Origin: Oscheius sp. JU75
Taxonomy: Eukaryota > Nematoda > Chromadorea > Rhabditida > Rhabditidae
Direction of reading: 5' to 3'
Assembly (NCBI GenBank): GCA_037178855.1
Contig: JASJZC010000005.1
Coordinates: 8,866,001 to 8,930,000 of the forward strand
DNA: 64,000 bases
Position 1 is the stretch's first letter. The number at the start of each line of letters is the position of its first letter. The notes beneath the pieces are model-generated. The model made no database searches and was not told the origin of the DNA. It worked only from the letters and a program-made list of their open reading frames with translations. A program made the translations under genes and the position numbers. Below are positions 11,461-22,436 of this stretch, in pieces.

Positions 11461-11723
11461 CGGCTTAACGCTTCAGCTATTGTCCTAATGTGAACTAACT
11501 TGGTGCGCAGCAGGCTCAACCATTGGTGGGAACGCTCATAAACAACATGGGTAAATGTCACGAAAAACAATGAGCATTCCGGAATGTTCTACCAATTTTT
11601 TAACCAGCTCCACACCAACATACATTCTCATCAACTTGTTTTAATCCGCTACGCACAAATTGTTTGTTTAAATAGGGGCAGTAACTGCACTCTCTTTAAC
11701 CGTCAAAACCTCAAACATTTTCA

Positions 11724-11935
11724 GTATGAGAACAAGTTTTGTGCAATCGTATGTGCTAATGAAGGCAACGCTGGTCAAAATCGACACTCCAGAGCTGAAC
11801 AATTTCTTGACTAACTTATCCGGTGTCAACACTTTATATGGAGACATTCCTTGGATTGAGCTAACCTGTTTAAGTACCCTGTAAAACTGAGCCTGGCCAG
11901 ATGGATCTGCTGTTACGTACTGGAACATCTGGAGT
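11724..11935 (+). pseudogene. C-type lectin domain remnant, copy 2
   Basis: Following a CATTTTCAG acceptor, a frame encodes ATLVKIDTPELNNFLTNLSG and YGDIPWIELTC, then hits TAA and TGA codons before AWPDGSAVTYWN. The order of motifs equals that of copy 1 but without the 225-base interruption. Loss of the first domain cysteine in this frame and the two stops mark it as decayed. The pair shows an old tandem duplication of a secreted lectin-like gene. Confidence 0.6.
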
Positions 11936-12212
11936 GGACGATAATAGCGTGCCTAAGTATCTAGGTTAATTCTATTTCCAGACCGAAATCGGTTCTGCTT
12001 TAGAACTGCTGATGTTTAAATTTAAAAGTTTGTCTTGAAATGATAATGTATCGCAGTCTTTTTTCCAAAAAGTTGTGACTCATGATCACTCTTGATAAAG
12101 TACAAAAACAGTCTGCTTCGAATATGCTAATGGTGCAATCGATCAAGATTCTTATCTGCAAACAGGGTCACTCTCTTGTGTGTTATTTCTCTATTGCTCC
12201 CGCGTCTTTGCC

Positions 12213-14790
12213 ATGGACGCCCATTTTTGTCGCCTTTGTCCAGTCCTTACACAGAATGGTCTAGCTACCAGTCTGTTTCTAGTCGGAACCACCTATTTTG
12301 GCTACAAGTTCATTTCCTATCTTCGAAGACGATCACGTCTTCGCTCGGCGGTTCAGGCCAGAAAAGATGAACAACAGCTGAACTTCCAAAAAATCACCAA
12401 GTTCTACAAAGAGCTCTCGGAAGAGAAGGCTGTGGAGATTCTTTCCTGGAGCTACGATGAACTTAAAGGTAAGCTAATAAAGTTGAACAAGTTGTAGGCA
12501 AGTTTACTTCTTGGGGAATATCAAAACTGCAAAAATCTACTTGTTGCAAATTTGGGCTCTCTTGTGAGACCGGAAAACACACAATCGTATGCGATCTTTC
12601 CACAGATGTTACCCAATTCTTGAGTTCTCCAAGCTTCATCAGCTTGTACTTTTTTTCGGGGGAAGTAGACACTATAGCTACCCCGGTAAATCTATTTAGA
12701 GAAAGCAAATTCTCTTGGGTGACATCTTAAAAACTCCTGAATGATTATTCCTTCCGGGTTATTGCTTAACGTTGACAGTTGTGTGATACGATGACAGTCA
12801 GTGACAGATTGACAGACATTTGTAGCAGAGTACTAGGGACAAACGCTCATATAATTTGGATACTGTAGACAAATTATCTCCGTAGGTCCAGCCTGATCGC
12901 TAATTTAGAGAAACTCGCCGATGGAACTCTGAGCTGCGTAAATGTTCTCCGTGCCTACCAAAGAAAAGCAATGGAAGTAACGCTCAAGACCAACTGCATC
13001 TGTCTTTTCATTGAGGTTAAAAGATTTATTCATTTTCATAACCTAATAGGAAGCCATTGCGATTGCTGAAGACATGGACAGGAAGGCAAAAGATCCAAAA
13101 TGGGAAAGGCCAGCCCTGTTCGGTGTTCCTGTCAGTGTCAAAGAGTGTGTGGCTGTCAAAGGAATGGATCTGACTCTCGGTTACGTACAGGATCTGTTCA
13201 AGCCATCCGCAGATCATTCGGCTATGGTCAAGTCTCTCCTTCATCTTGGTGCTGTACCATTTGTTCACACCAATAATCCACTGTCTCTTCTTACCTGGGG
13301 ATGTACTAACGCCATATATGGAGAAACTACTCATCCCATGGATAGCAAAAGAGTTCCTGGAGGAAGTTCTGGAGGTGAAAGTGCTCTGATTTCATCTGGT
13401 GGTTCACTTCTGGGCATTGGATCTGATATTGGTGGCTCTATTAGGATCCCTGCTAGTTTCTGTGGATTGGTTGGATTTAAGCCTTCCGTTCAACGACTTT
13501 CTCACATTAATAGTCCTGGAGGAATACCGGGAAGATGCAAGGTAGGACAGAGAGACAGAGACCGATCCAAATCAAAAGCTCAGATTATCGCCAACGAAGG
13601 TCCTATGTCAAAGGATGTCAACATCTGTGCTGATCTTTGTCGTCTTGTCTGGTCCGACTCATTCCTCTTCGACCTGGACCCCTACGTGCCTCCTGTCTAC
13701 TGGAATGAGAATCTGATGTCGTCGACCGAGCCTCTGACTATTGGATATTACAAACACGATGGCTTTTTCACTCCCGCCCCTGCCTATGTCCGGGCTGTGG
13801 AAGAAAGTATTGCCATTTTGAGTAAACGAGGACATAAGGTGGTGGAGTTCACTGTGCCAAGAATCAATGACACTTTCCGTCTTCTCCTGGCTTCTGTCGC
13901 CGCAGATGGAGGATACTTTCTGGCTGACAAGCTTGCCAAGGTAGAATTCAATACTGTTAAACAATTATTCTTTCAGGACATTGTTCCTGCTCATGTCGAC
14001 TACGGTTTTGTGGGTAGAAGCATGAGTCCATTCTTCCAAAAACTATTGAAACCGCTGATTCCCTGGCCAAGACTTAGGAATCTTCTGGGTAGCATGCCTT
14101 CCAACATGAACGGTTTGTTTATTTTTTGTCTTTATGAACAGAGATTTAGAAATGCGGCAAGTAAATGCCGACATTGACACCTATCGCAGAGATTTCTTGA
14201 AGCAAATGAAGGCACAATCAATTGATGTCCTCGTCTGTCCTCCTATGGTAAGAGTTTGCATGTTTCTCTACAATACTGAGGTTTTAATCTGAAAATGGGA
14301 ATAAGGATCGTGTCCAGGGTTTGTAGCATTATTTCTAGCTTCTTTAATCATACCAGCACACCCAGGTAAGAGTTTGTGCAGTGAAAGGGTGTAGGGATCT
14401 TTTTTTTTTATTGAAGAAACACTTGTGTAACCAAGAAAACAATTTTCAGATAATGTATCCACCTCCACCCCACGTTCCCGTAGCTATTCCTCCAGCTACG
14501 AGCTACACGTCTCTCTACAACATCCTTGACTATCCAGCTGGGGTTGTACCTGTCACTGTTGTGAGCTCTGAGGATGACAGGAAGCTAAAAGACTACCCTG
14601 AAGCAGATCCGTATGACAGACTAGTCAAGCAATGCTGCAAGGTTTATTGTACTCAAGGGATTTCTTAAGATTGTTCCAGGATTCAATCGGATTCCCAATC
14701 GCAGTTCAAGTCGTGTCTTTGCCGTACAGAGAAGAAGTCGCACTTAGAGTTTTGAAAGAAATTCAAGACTCCGTCAACTTTTCAAAGTAG
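12213..14790 (+). CDS. faah: Fatty-acid amide hydrolase (amidase signature family), about 596 aa
   Basis: Eight exons: 12213 to about 12481, 12886-13015, 13050-13541, 13584-13940, 13977-14112, 14144-14247, 14450-14641, 14680-14790. The enzyme hydrolyses fatty-acid amides such as N-acylethanolamines at endomembranes. An N-terminal membrane anchor (LFLVGTTYFGYKF) precedes the amidase signature domain. The Ser-Ser-Lys triad is visible: Lys in GVPVSVKEC (about residue 164), cis-Ser in VPGGSSGGESAL (about 239) and nucleophile Ser in GIGSDIGGSIRIP (about 263). Length matches the family. The first donor is uncertain: the best-looking GTAAGC at 12469 gives the wrong phase, and GT sites at 12482 or 12494 fit. 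Introns 13542-13583 (42 bases, GACAGAGAGACAGAG tract) and 13941-13976 (36 bases) are in frame, and the family alignment supports removing them. The gene ends in TAG. Confidence 0.9.
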
Positions 14791-16141
14791 AGTTTCTTCA
14801 TCTTTTTAGGCTCATTATGATTGTAAATGGTTTTTTCTTTTTCATACAAGAACATGTTTCACCAGCTATTTGTCACATGGTCTACGTGTCATTTTAATAG
14901 CGCAGTAATAAGATCAACCTCAGTAATCTTTATAAGCTCACATCATTTTTAGTCAGCAGTGAATTATTGGCAGGCTAATCGTATACTAACTTTGTTGGGC
15001 TTACGGTGCATATAGCTCGGATAAAGTAAACAGGAACCTATTGTGACCACTTGTTTGAAAGAACCTGATTGCTTGCACAATCTTTGATAGTGTAGGTATG
15101 ACTCGTTACTAGATCTGTTATATACATACAACCCAGGATCATTGAAAAAGGGCACAGTGACTAAAAAAGTAGATCCTTGCTTAACTTGTTGAGCCTTGCC
15201 AACTGTGATTACTGAAGACCAAGTTTATTTGGATTTGCTTCTGTTTATAAGGAGCAACAAGTCTGCTAGAAAAAGTAAAATGACTGCTCCCTGAACAACC
15301 GATACAGACTGACACAGTTTAGTTTTTATACATATTGGTAGTAGACCTGAATGTTCTCAGTTTAGAATAAACTAAAAAGGTTCGAGGGATCGAGTGGTTC
15401 TACGTTTTTGTAGGTCGTGCTTCCCAAATTGGTGAAAACCTCAACAACATGTTTTAAAAACGTGAATGTGTTTGTTTGAAATCGAGAAGCCGAGCTAATG
15501 CCTACAAACATGGTAGACATAGAAAAAGGAACACATGGGAACTTTTTCCTATATGCCACATGATTCAAGGACATCTTCTTTAGCATATTTAACAGATGAT
15601 GTTGGAAGCTATCTTCTTTGCGGCGAACTTCTTCCGGTTCTCATTCATAATTCTTCCCCATCTCACCCACATCAATTGTATTGTCAAGTATCACAAATGG
15701 AACTGGGAGTATCCCATGTTTTCAAACCCACATGAAGCTCCAAACAAATTGTTCAGTAAACAAGACTACCTTATGCTTTCTTGGCTATGTTGATGTTGAC
15801 AGTAAGCAGATTTCTTTTGCAAGAAGCAACTGTCTTTCTATACAACCTGGCTATTGACAAAAACTCCATAATTCCGAATATCTCCCATAACAGCACCACA
15901 CATCTCTCCTCTTACAGGAAAAAACCGACCACAAACAAAAAAGAGTTGACAAATTGATTGGGTTACCATCTCTAACCACAGGCCAATATAATCAACACGT
16001 GTTCTCTCTCTCTCTCTCTCTATCCTATCTATGACAAATCAACCCCAATTCAATTTAGACCAATAGAAAACAATCTAATCAGCACTTCTTGATCTACCTA
16101 CCCCTGGCAGCTGTGAGCCATTCATAGGAGAAACTTCGCTT
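14791..16141. other. Intergenic, no supported gene
   Basis: Short open frames show no motif. A (CT)n tract lies near 16001-16022. The final part is presumed promoter of the receptor at 16142. Confidence 0.5.
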
Positions 16142-17571
16142 ATGGAAGCCTACGCAACAGGAGTTCGAGTTTCCGCTACTGTATTCGCCTTTGTTGGAAT
16201 CACGTGTCATACTCTGGTTTTCTTCTTGACCAGAATGAAGGCGAAGAAGGATCACTCGGCCTATATTCTACTCATGCAGATTTACTCATGTGGAACAGTC
16301 TTGAGGATACTGTCCGGATGGTTCGTCATCAATAGGTGAGTCGAGTATCTCTGTCTGTCTTTCTGTCTTTCTGCTTTTCACTGTTCTTCTTCGATCAATT
16401 AAAGTGCATGCTTGCAGTTTTAGAGCCCATCCTTTCTCCAATGGTCACACTGTCATCTTCTCATACGGCATTGGTGGTTTGGTCCATCCCTGCATCACGG
16501 CTATCGTGCTTAGCTTGTCATCTCAGATGGGACTGTTCTCCGGTCTCTGCATTCCAATCTGTATGGCAGTCAGAGCCTTCATTCTGTACAACAAGACTGT
16601 CACAAAGAAGATGATCATCCTGGTCATGGGATCTGTTTATGGTCTCTCATTGGTGATCCTGGTACGTGGTCGTTTCGAGGTTAGAGTCCTGACAGGAAGA
16701 TTATGATCTTCAATCTAGATGCCAAGAAAGCAGTTAATGTTTACCAATCTATGCAACTTTCTGACGTATTTAACTAACAAAGTTTACTGTATCCAGCTGG
16801 TTTTCGCATCTTTGAGCAGTCAAAAACAAGCATAATATGTAAAAACCAGCCATATGAAACTTCTGATAAATCTAGCCTGTTCATTACGCGGCCGTTGAAC
16901 TTAACACATATTCTGTGGGTGTCGTATAAGATCAATCAGGACTCCTTTCCAAAGAGGACACAAATCTACACTTTATGTCATCCTATCTTTTTTAGGTGGC
17001 AACAACGATCATAATCATGAACTCTCCTGTGGGACAACTCCCCTCCAGATTATTGGAAGAGGCCAAAGTTGCTCCTCCCTTGGCAGAACTGAAAGAGGCA
17101 TGGGAAGTACAGATCTGGTACGCAGGGAGCAACTCGACCTATCTATGCGTCCCTGTCACCCTCATTCTTCGATATGTTATGATCAGGAGACTGAAACAAC
17201 TGAATTCAATGATTTCTGGGACTTCGAGTCGGTCGGGAAATCTGCACAAGAGCTTTGTTACGGTAAGAATTCTGTACTAGACACTTGAAAAGCAGTCTTA
17301 GCTTCTGTCCTTCGAAGCCTCAATCCTACTTATTGGGATCTTCGTTACTTTCATTAGATGGCTGGCCAAAAACGAGTATCTTCTTAGCGCAGAGTGTGGG
17401 ACTATCCTAGGAGCCTATTCATTCCCCATTCTGCTCACAATGTACATGTTTCAAGGAATTGCTACCTTGACTCTGGTTCCCTACTTGAGAACAGAACTCC
17501 TGAAGCCGTTTGCAAAGATGTTTAGAATGAACACCTCTGTGATGACCGTTGAGTACAGTACCCAGAAATGA
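16142..17571 (+). CDS. Seven-transmembrane serpentine receptor, 324 aa
   Basis: Four exons (16142-16335, 16418-16661, 16996-17262, 17302-17571) join with consistent phases. Seven hydrophobic segments are visible, from VSATVFAFVGITCHTLVFFL to ILLTMYMFQGIATLTLVPYL, with a short basic tail. The overall plan is that of nematode chemoreceptors, but I could not place it in a named class. Intron 1 carries a CTCTGTCTGTCTTTCTGTC tract and intron 3 is 39 bases. Part of exon 3 is duplicated downstream at 17687-17847. A role in chemosensation is inferred from the family and from the neighbouring receptor genes. Confidence 0.75.
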
Positions 17572-17686
17572 ATAACTGTACACACGATTTATTTGTTGTA
17601 TTTCCTCAGTCTCGGACGAAATTGGTCAATAACCTGAAATTTGTTTGACACACTCAAAGGACAGTACTGACGTTTTTGACACAAGG

Positions 17687-17847
17687 TGACTGAAAGAGGC
17701 ATGGGAAGTTCAGATCTGGTACGCTGGGAGCAACTCGACCTATCTATGTGTCCCTGTCACCTTCATTCTTCGATACATTATGGTCAGGAGACTGAAACAA
17801 CTGAATTCAATGATTTCTGGGACTTCGAGTCGGTCGGGAAATCTGGA
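17687..17847 (+). pseudogene. Tandem partial copy of the 16142 receptor (exon 3)
   Basis: These bases repeat 17092-17250 with few differences (for example EAWEVQIWYAGSNSTYLC then VPVT), without neighbouring exons. Immediately after, the sequence runs into an unrelated, 5'-truncated srh-like copy, so the junction near 17847 marks a rearrangement. Confidence 0.8.
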
Positions 17848-17924
17848 ACTGCAGTGGCTTGGAGGATCAGCGTGCCATTTTTCTCGATTATCCATGGGTG
17901 GCCGATAGTATTGGCGTAAAAATG

Positions 17925-18630
17925 CGTTTTTTCAAGAAAACTTTTTGCTACCCGTGGTCGTTTCAATAGTAGGCTTCCAGTCAGATAAAATGTTTGAAAT
18001 GGCATCAAAGTACATCTCTATAACGGACGAACTATTTTTGGTACCTGGGTGTATAATTGCTGTCCGTCAGCGAATTGTGACCCTGCCAGTTGTATTCTTA
18101 AATATCTGCTTCTCTATAGCAGCGCACTGGTTCGTCGTGACTACAAAGAAGTTCATCCACATTGGTTCCGCCCCTGAGTAGTTTAAAAGATTGCAGAGCA
18201 ACTTTTTTCTCCAGGGGGTCATTCAAGCCTTTTTGCCAATTTCAATCATTCTGATGGCTGTTTCAGCACTCATCGTCACTGTTATGGGAGAATTTTTTGG
18301 TTTGAGAAGTGAGTCGGCCGAGATAGTGACAAAACGAGAGAAAAAGAGAGGCAGAGAAAGTCGAAGTTTTGTAGCTTCCTCTTTCACTTATCGGCTTCAT
18401 AACAATGGCCTCTATGTCAATTTTTGGTCTCGCAGAAGCAATGGCTCTTATCGTGATGAATCCTACGTACCACTGGTGTCTGAAACTTCTGCTTATACGG
18501 TTTAGCTCTAACAAGGAGGGAAGCAGAAGTGGCGCTGTCGTAATACCCCAGCAGCATGCGAAGAGCCGCAACGATACACGTAGTTATTTTGCAACTCCAA
18601 AACGGCTGATTCAAATAAATGTTTTTTCGC
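17925..18630 (+). pseudogene. 5'-truncated srh-like receptor pseudogene
   Basis: The sequence matches the second half of the two intact receptors at 18757 and 20112: FEMASKYISITDEL, FSIAAHWFVVTTKKFIHI, QGVIQAFLPISI, then the last exon with NPTYHW. It has an in-frame TAG after GSAPE. Its last intron has lost the AG: where the intact copy reads TTTCAG before the exon, this copy reads TTTCAC near 18390. The first exon and the first half of exon 2 are missing. It is the most decayed member of this tandem triplet. Confidence 0.85.
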
Positions 18631-18756
18631 TTTCAGTTTTACGCAATTCACCAACTTAGCGTTGGATTCGGAAAACCACCTGCGAACCATGATCGAGACG
18701 TAAAATTTGCCCACGGTAGAAGCACCTGCTCAGAGCATACTAACTCCCCTTTTTCA

Positions 18757-19904
18757 ATGGATGTCACGGCAAAAGTCTACTGTCCTCCACTCTACTATAA
18801 AGAAAGCGACCATGCAGCTTTCATCCACTTTCTTGACATCGTTTCCTACATAAATGTCGTTGTCAACACTTATACTATCTATTGCATTATCTTTCGGTCA
18901 ACAAAATACATGAATAGATACAGATGGTTCTTGTTGTACCATCAATGTATTGCTGTGGTGACTGACATTACTGTGAGTGTGAAGTTTTGACAAAGCTTGA
19001 TAGAGAGACAAAGAGAAGGAGTTTCAGATTGGTATCCTTATCAAACCACTCTTTCTAGTACCTTTCGCTGCAGGCTATCCATTAGGACCTCTTCGAGGTG
19101 TCGTGTCCACTGCCCACTTGACAGCTCTCGTATTTTTCCTCCTGTGCCTTTCTGTCGGAACTGTGACCCATCTCTTTACATTTCGCTACACCGTTGCTCA
19201 AGGAAAAAGTTCGATTCCCATTAAGTTCCGAGCTATCATGGTCTTCTTCGTCGTCATTACAGTACTGCCTGGAATCGGGACAGTAATAGCTTTCCAAGAA
19301 GAGGAAGTCAGTGAGATGGCTACAAAGTATACTTGTCTGACGATGGAAGTGATTTCTGTGCCTGGTTTTATACTCGTGGATCGTATACGTTTTGGCATAT
19401 TCGTTGCCATTCCTATAGCTTTCAATTCGACTGCTTTTACAGTGGCTGCAAATTGGTTCATCCTGGCTACGAAGAAGTTGATCAACATTGATTCGGCCTC
19501 TAAGAAACTAAAACAAATGCAGCGGAAGTTTCTTACCCAGGTAGTAATCCAGGCCTTTTTGCCCCTATCAATTGTTCTCGTACCTGCTTTCGTACTGATC
19601 ATTACTGTTATTGCGGAGTTTTATGGTTTGGAATGTGAGTTCATAGCGATAGAGACAGAGAGACTCTCAAGCTGTGCAACATCTCCTTTCAGTCATCGGA
19701 CTAGTCACAATGGCGTCAATGTCAGTATTTGGTCTCGGAGGAGCACTAGTCCTCCTCGTTATGAATCCAACCTACCACTGGTGGTTGATGCCTGTTATCA
19801 GAAGAATCAAAAATACGGACACAAATCGAAGCACTGTCGTCGTCGTAACACAGCTCCACACAAAAAGTTTTGATGACACATCTAGACGTTTTCCTCATAA
19901 TTAA
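18757..19904 (+). CDS. Serpentine chemoreceptor, srh-like, copy B
   Basis: Three exons (18757-18972, 19028-19634, 19693-19904) encode about 344 residues. srh features are NTYTIYCIIFRSTKYM at TM1-TM2, then PLFLVPFAAGYPLGPL, FRYTVAQGK, a long TM4-TM5 block, QVVIQAFLPLSIVLVP in TM6 and MASMSVFGLGGALVLLV before NPTYHWWL in TM7. Both introns carry the GAGACAGAGAG-like tract (GATAGAGAGACAAAGAG and GATAGAGACAGAGAGAC). The frame is also open upstream to 18619, and STCSE upstream of the chosen ATG is conserved with copy C, so the start may be further 5'. The copies lie 120-210 bases apart on one strand. Confidence 0.85.
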
Positions 19905-20111
19905 ATGTTTCATTCTTCTGAATCCGATTTCTGTATTTTTGATCAGCGTGCATGAGACGTGTCTCGAACAAACAAAACACCTGGCATTGATAAGTCGAGT
20001 TTTTTAGCATCCCAATAGGCTTTGACGGTCTTATTCGATCAAAGTTCACAAGATGAGAAAACATCTGTTGTAATCGCACCGTTCACATTTAATGGAAGTA
20101 CTTGTTCAGAA

Positions 20112-21353
20112 ATGCCTTCGATGAATGTTTCGAACACTACAAAAATATCCTGTCCTCAGCTCGCCTACAGGGAAAGTGATCACGCAATTTTTATCTTCTT
20201 CCTCGATGGTATCTCCTATTTTAATGTTATTGTCAACACTTATACTATCTATTGCATTATCTTTCGGTCAACAAAATACATGAACAGATACAGATGGTTC
20301 TTATTGTATCATCAGTGCATTGCTTTTGTGACTGACATAACTGTGAGTTTGGACGAAAAAGAAGCCAGAGAGACAAAGAGAGACAGAGTAACTGTATAGC
20401 TTTTTCCAGATTGGTATCCTTATCAAACCGCTCTTTCTTGTACCCTTCGCTGCTGGATATCCTCTCGGACCCCTCCGAGAAATTATTGCAACTGTTTATC
20501 TGACAGCTCTCGTATTCTTTCTACTCTGTCTTTCTGTCGGCACTGTGACTCATCTCTTCACTTTTCGCTACACAGTTGCACAAGGAAAGAGAAAAGTTCC
20601 GTTTAAATTTCAACTACTCATGGCATTTTTCATCGTAATTGCCGTTCTACCGGCAATCGGAACAGTCATAGGCTATCGAGAAGGGGATGTTATCGAAATG
20701 GCAGCGAAGTATAGTTGTATCACCGAGGAAGTCATTTCAATTCCTGCTTTTTTGCTCATTGAAAGATTGCGCTTTGGCATTTTCATTGCTGGGCCTATTG
20801 CCTTCACTTCGACCTCTTTTACGATAGCAGCGAATTGGTTTATCATCGCAACAAAGAGGGTGATCCACACCGATTCTGCCTCTGAGAAATTGAAAAGAAT
20901 GCAGAGAAAATTTCTTCTTCAAGTTGTCATACAAGCTTTCTTGCCACTATCCATTGTTCTGGTACCTTCTTTTGTACTGATTATCACCGTTGTTGCTGAA
21001 ATTTATGGTTTGGAAAGTGGGTTAATATTGACAGTGGCAGTAATAGTGACAGTGACAAAGAGACAGAGAGACGGAAAATTTTCAAATACTCATAAACAGG
21101 AAGACAGACGTCCGAAATTCAGCAGAATCTTTGTTCAGTTATTGGCTTGGCTACAATGGCTTCAATATCAGTCTTTGGTCTCGGAGGAGCCCTGGTACTC
21201 ATAATTATGAATCCGACCTACCACTGGTGGCTAACACCTATCATCAGAAAGCTCAAAATCACTGATGGAAGCAGAAGTGCCGTTATGATTATATCCCAGC
21301 ATCATACAAGAAGCCAACATGAGACACCTATACATTTTGTTCTTCACGGTTAG
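20112..21353 (+). CDS. Serpentine chemoreceptor, srh-like, copy C
   Basis: Three exons (20112-20342, 20410-21016, 21139-21353) have the same splice phases as copy B, and exon 2 is exactly 607 bases in both. The protein shares NTYTIYCIIFRSTKYM, GYPLGPLREII, FRYTVAQGKRKV, QVVIQAFLPLSIVLVPS and NPTYHWWLTP. An in-frame ATG at 20022 would add 30 residues; the conserved STCSE lies between the two candidate starts, so the longer form is possible. Intron 1 has CCAGAGAGACAAAGAGAGAC and intron 2 has GACAAAGAGACAGAGAGAC. Copies B and C are a recent tandem duplication. Confidence 0.85.
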
Positions 21354-22436
21354 TAAACTTTATGAATAGAATAGTGTTTGTGTTGTTCTGGTAGCAGTTC
21401 ACAAATATCATCAGAGCATTTTATTTTGGAGTCATAAGATCCCGGCTTTGCTGGTCTTACATATTTAGGACGATAAGCTGCCGTTCATGAAAACAAATTG
21501 TTAAAAACGAAAAGATCCCAACAGCATCCGAGCCAACGAGGACGTCTGGTTTTTACACGGAGACCGGTCACTTTTACCATCAAGAGTCACAATTCAAAAT
21601 ATCACGAGAGTTTATTGATAGTATCATTTTTTCGTATATGTTAGACATCTGATAAGATATATAGCCATCTGAAAAAAAGCTAGTGACGTCCGAAACCCAG
21701 TGTAAACGCGAAGTAATTGTTATAGTTTCTGCGAATTTCGGACTATCAGAAGTTTTGTACGGACCTCATCGGACGCCCAAAGTAGACAAGAATTAGTCCT
21801 ATTCTGAGCCACAACGTATCTCGCTTAGTGACTGTAACCGCAGATTCTTGAAGCATTTGTTGACATAAAGAGGAAAGACGTGGATTTGACTTTTGCACAA
21901 AGAATTGCACACTTTTTGTCGCGTTTTGACTTTGTCTTGTTTGTTTGACTTCATCGAATACCTTATTGTTCGCTTTTTGTCCAGTTGAAAAAAACGCAGG
22001 GTAAAGTCAAATTCCTTCTACTTTAAAGAGCCCATTTTTCAAAAATCCAGATAAAAGCCAGGTTAAAGTCCTTTTGTCTGCTAAAGGCTTTCATCTCAAA
22101 ATAGACCGCGGGGTTTCCGGTGAACGCTCGATGCGATTTGGCTTTTTGTCTGAAACACTAAAAGTTAACAAGAGAACAAATTTGGGTTCTCCCATTCACG
22201 AACACGTTCTATTATCGCTCTCAGATATTGGTAAAATGAGGTTTACTCGACCAAAAGCTTCAGTACACCGGTTTCAGAGTGTCAACCACTGAAAGATAAG
22301 AATTCTCTAGACGGGCTAATTACTGACTAACAAAACTGAATACGAACGTTTTGGAGCTTCTTGAGCCTTAAAAATATAAAATCACCGATATTCATTAGCT
22401 GTACACCGTTATAATAGATACAAAAAAGGCATAAAG
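21354..22436. other. Intergenic, no supported gene
   Basis: AT-rich spacer between the srh-like receptor and the 3' end of the Notch-like gene. One 72-codon open frame near 22074 has no recognisable feature. Confidence 0.5.

Noticed and set aside
10942-11928. Minus-strand frames sharing KKLxSSGVSILT at two places
   Set aside because: They are antisense of the repeated lectin block (TPELNNFL) on the plus strand, which has the recognisable domain motifs.
12469-12474. GTAAGC as first donor of the amidase gene
   Set aside because: It is the best-looking site but gives the wrong phase with the only good acceptor at 12885; GT sites at 12482 or 12494 fit, so the junction is left uncertain.
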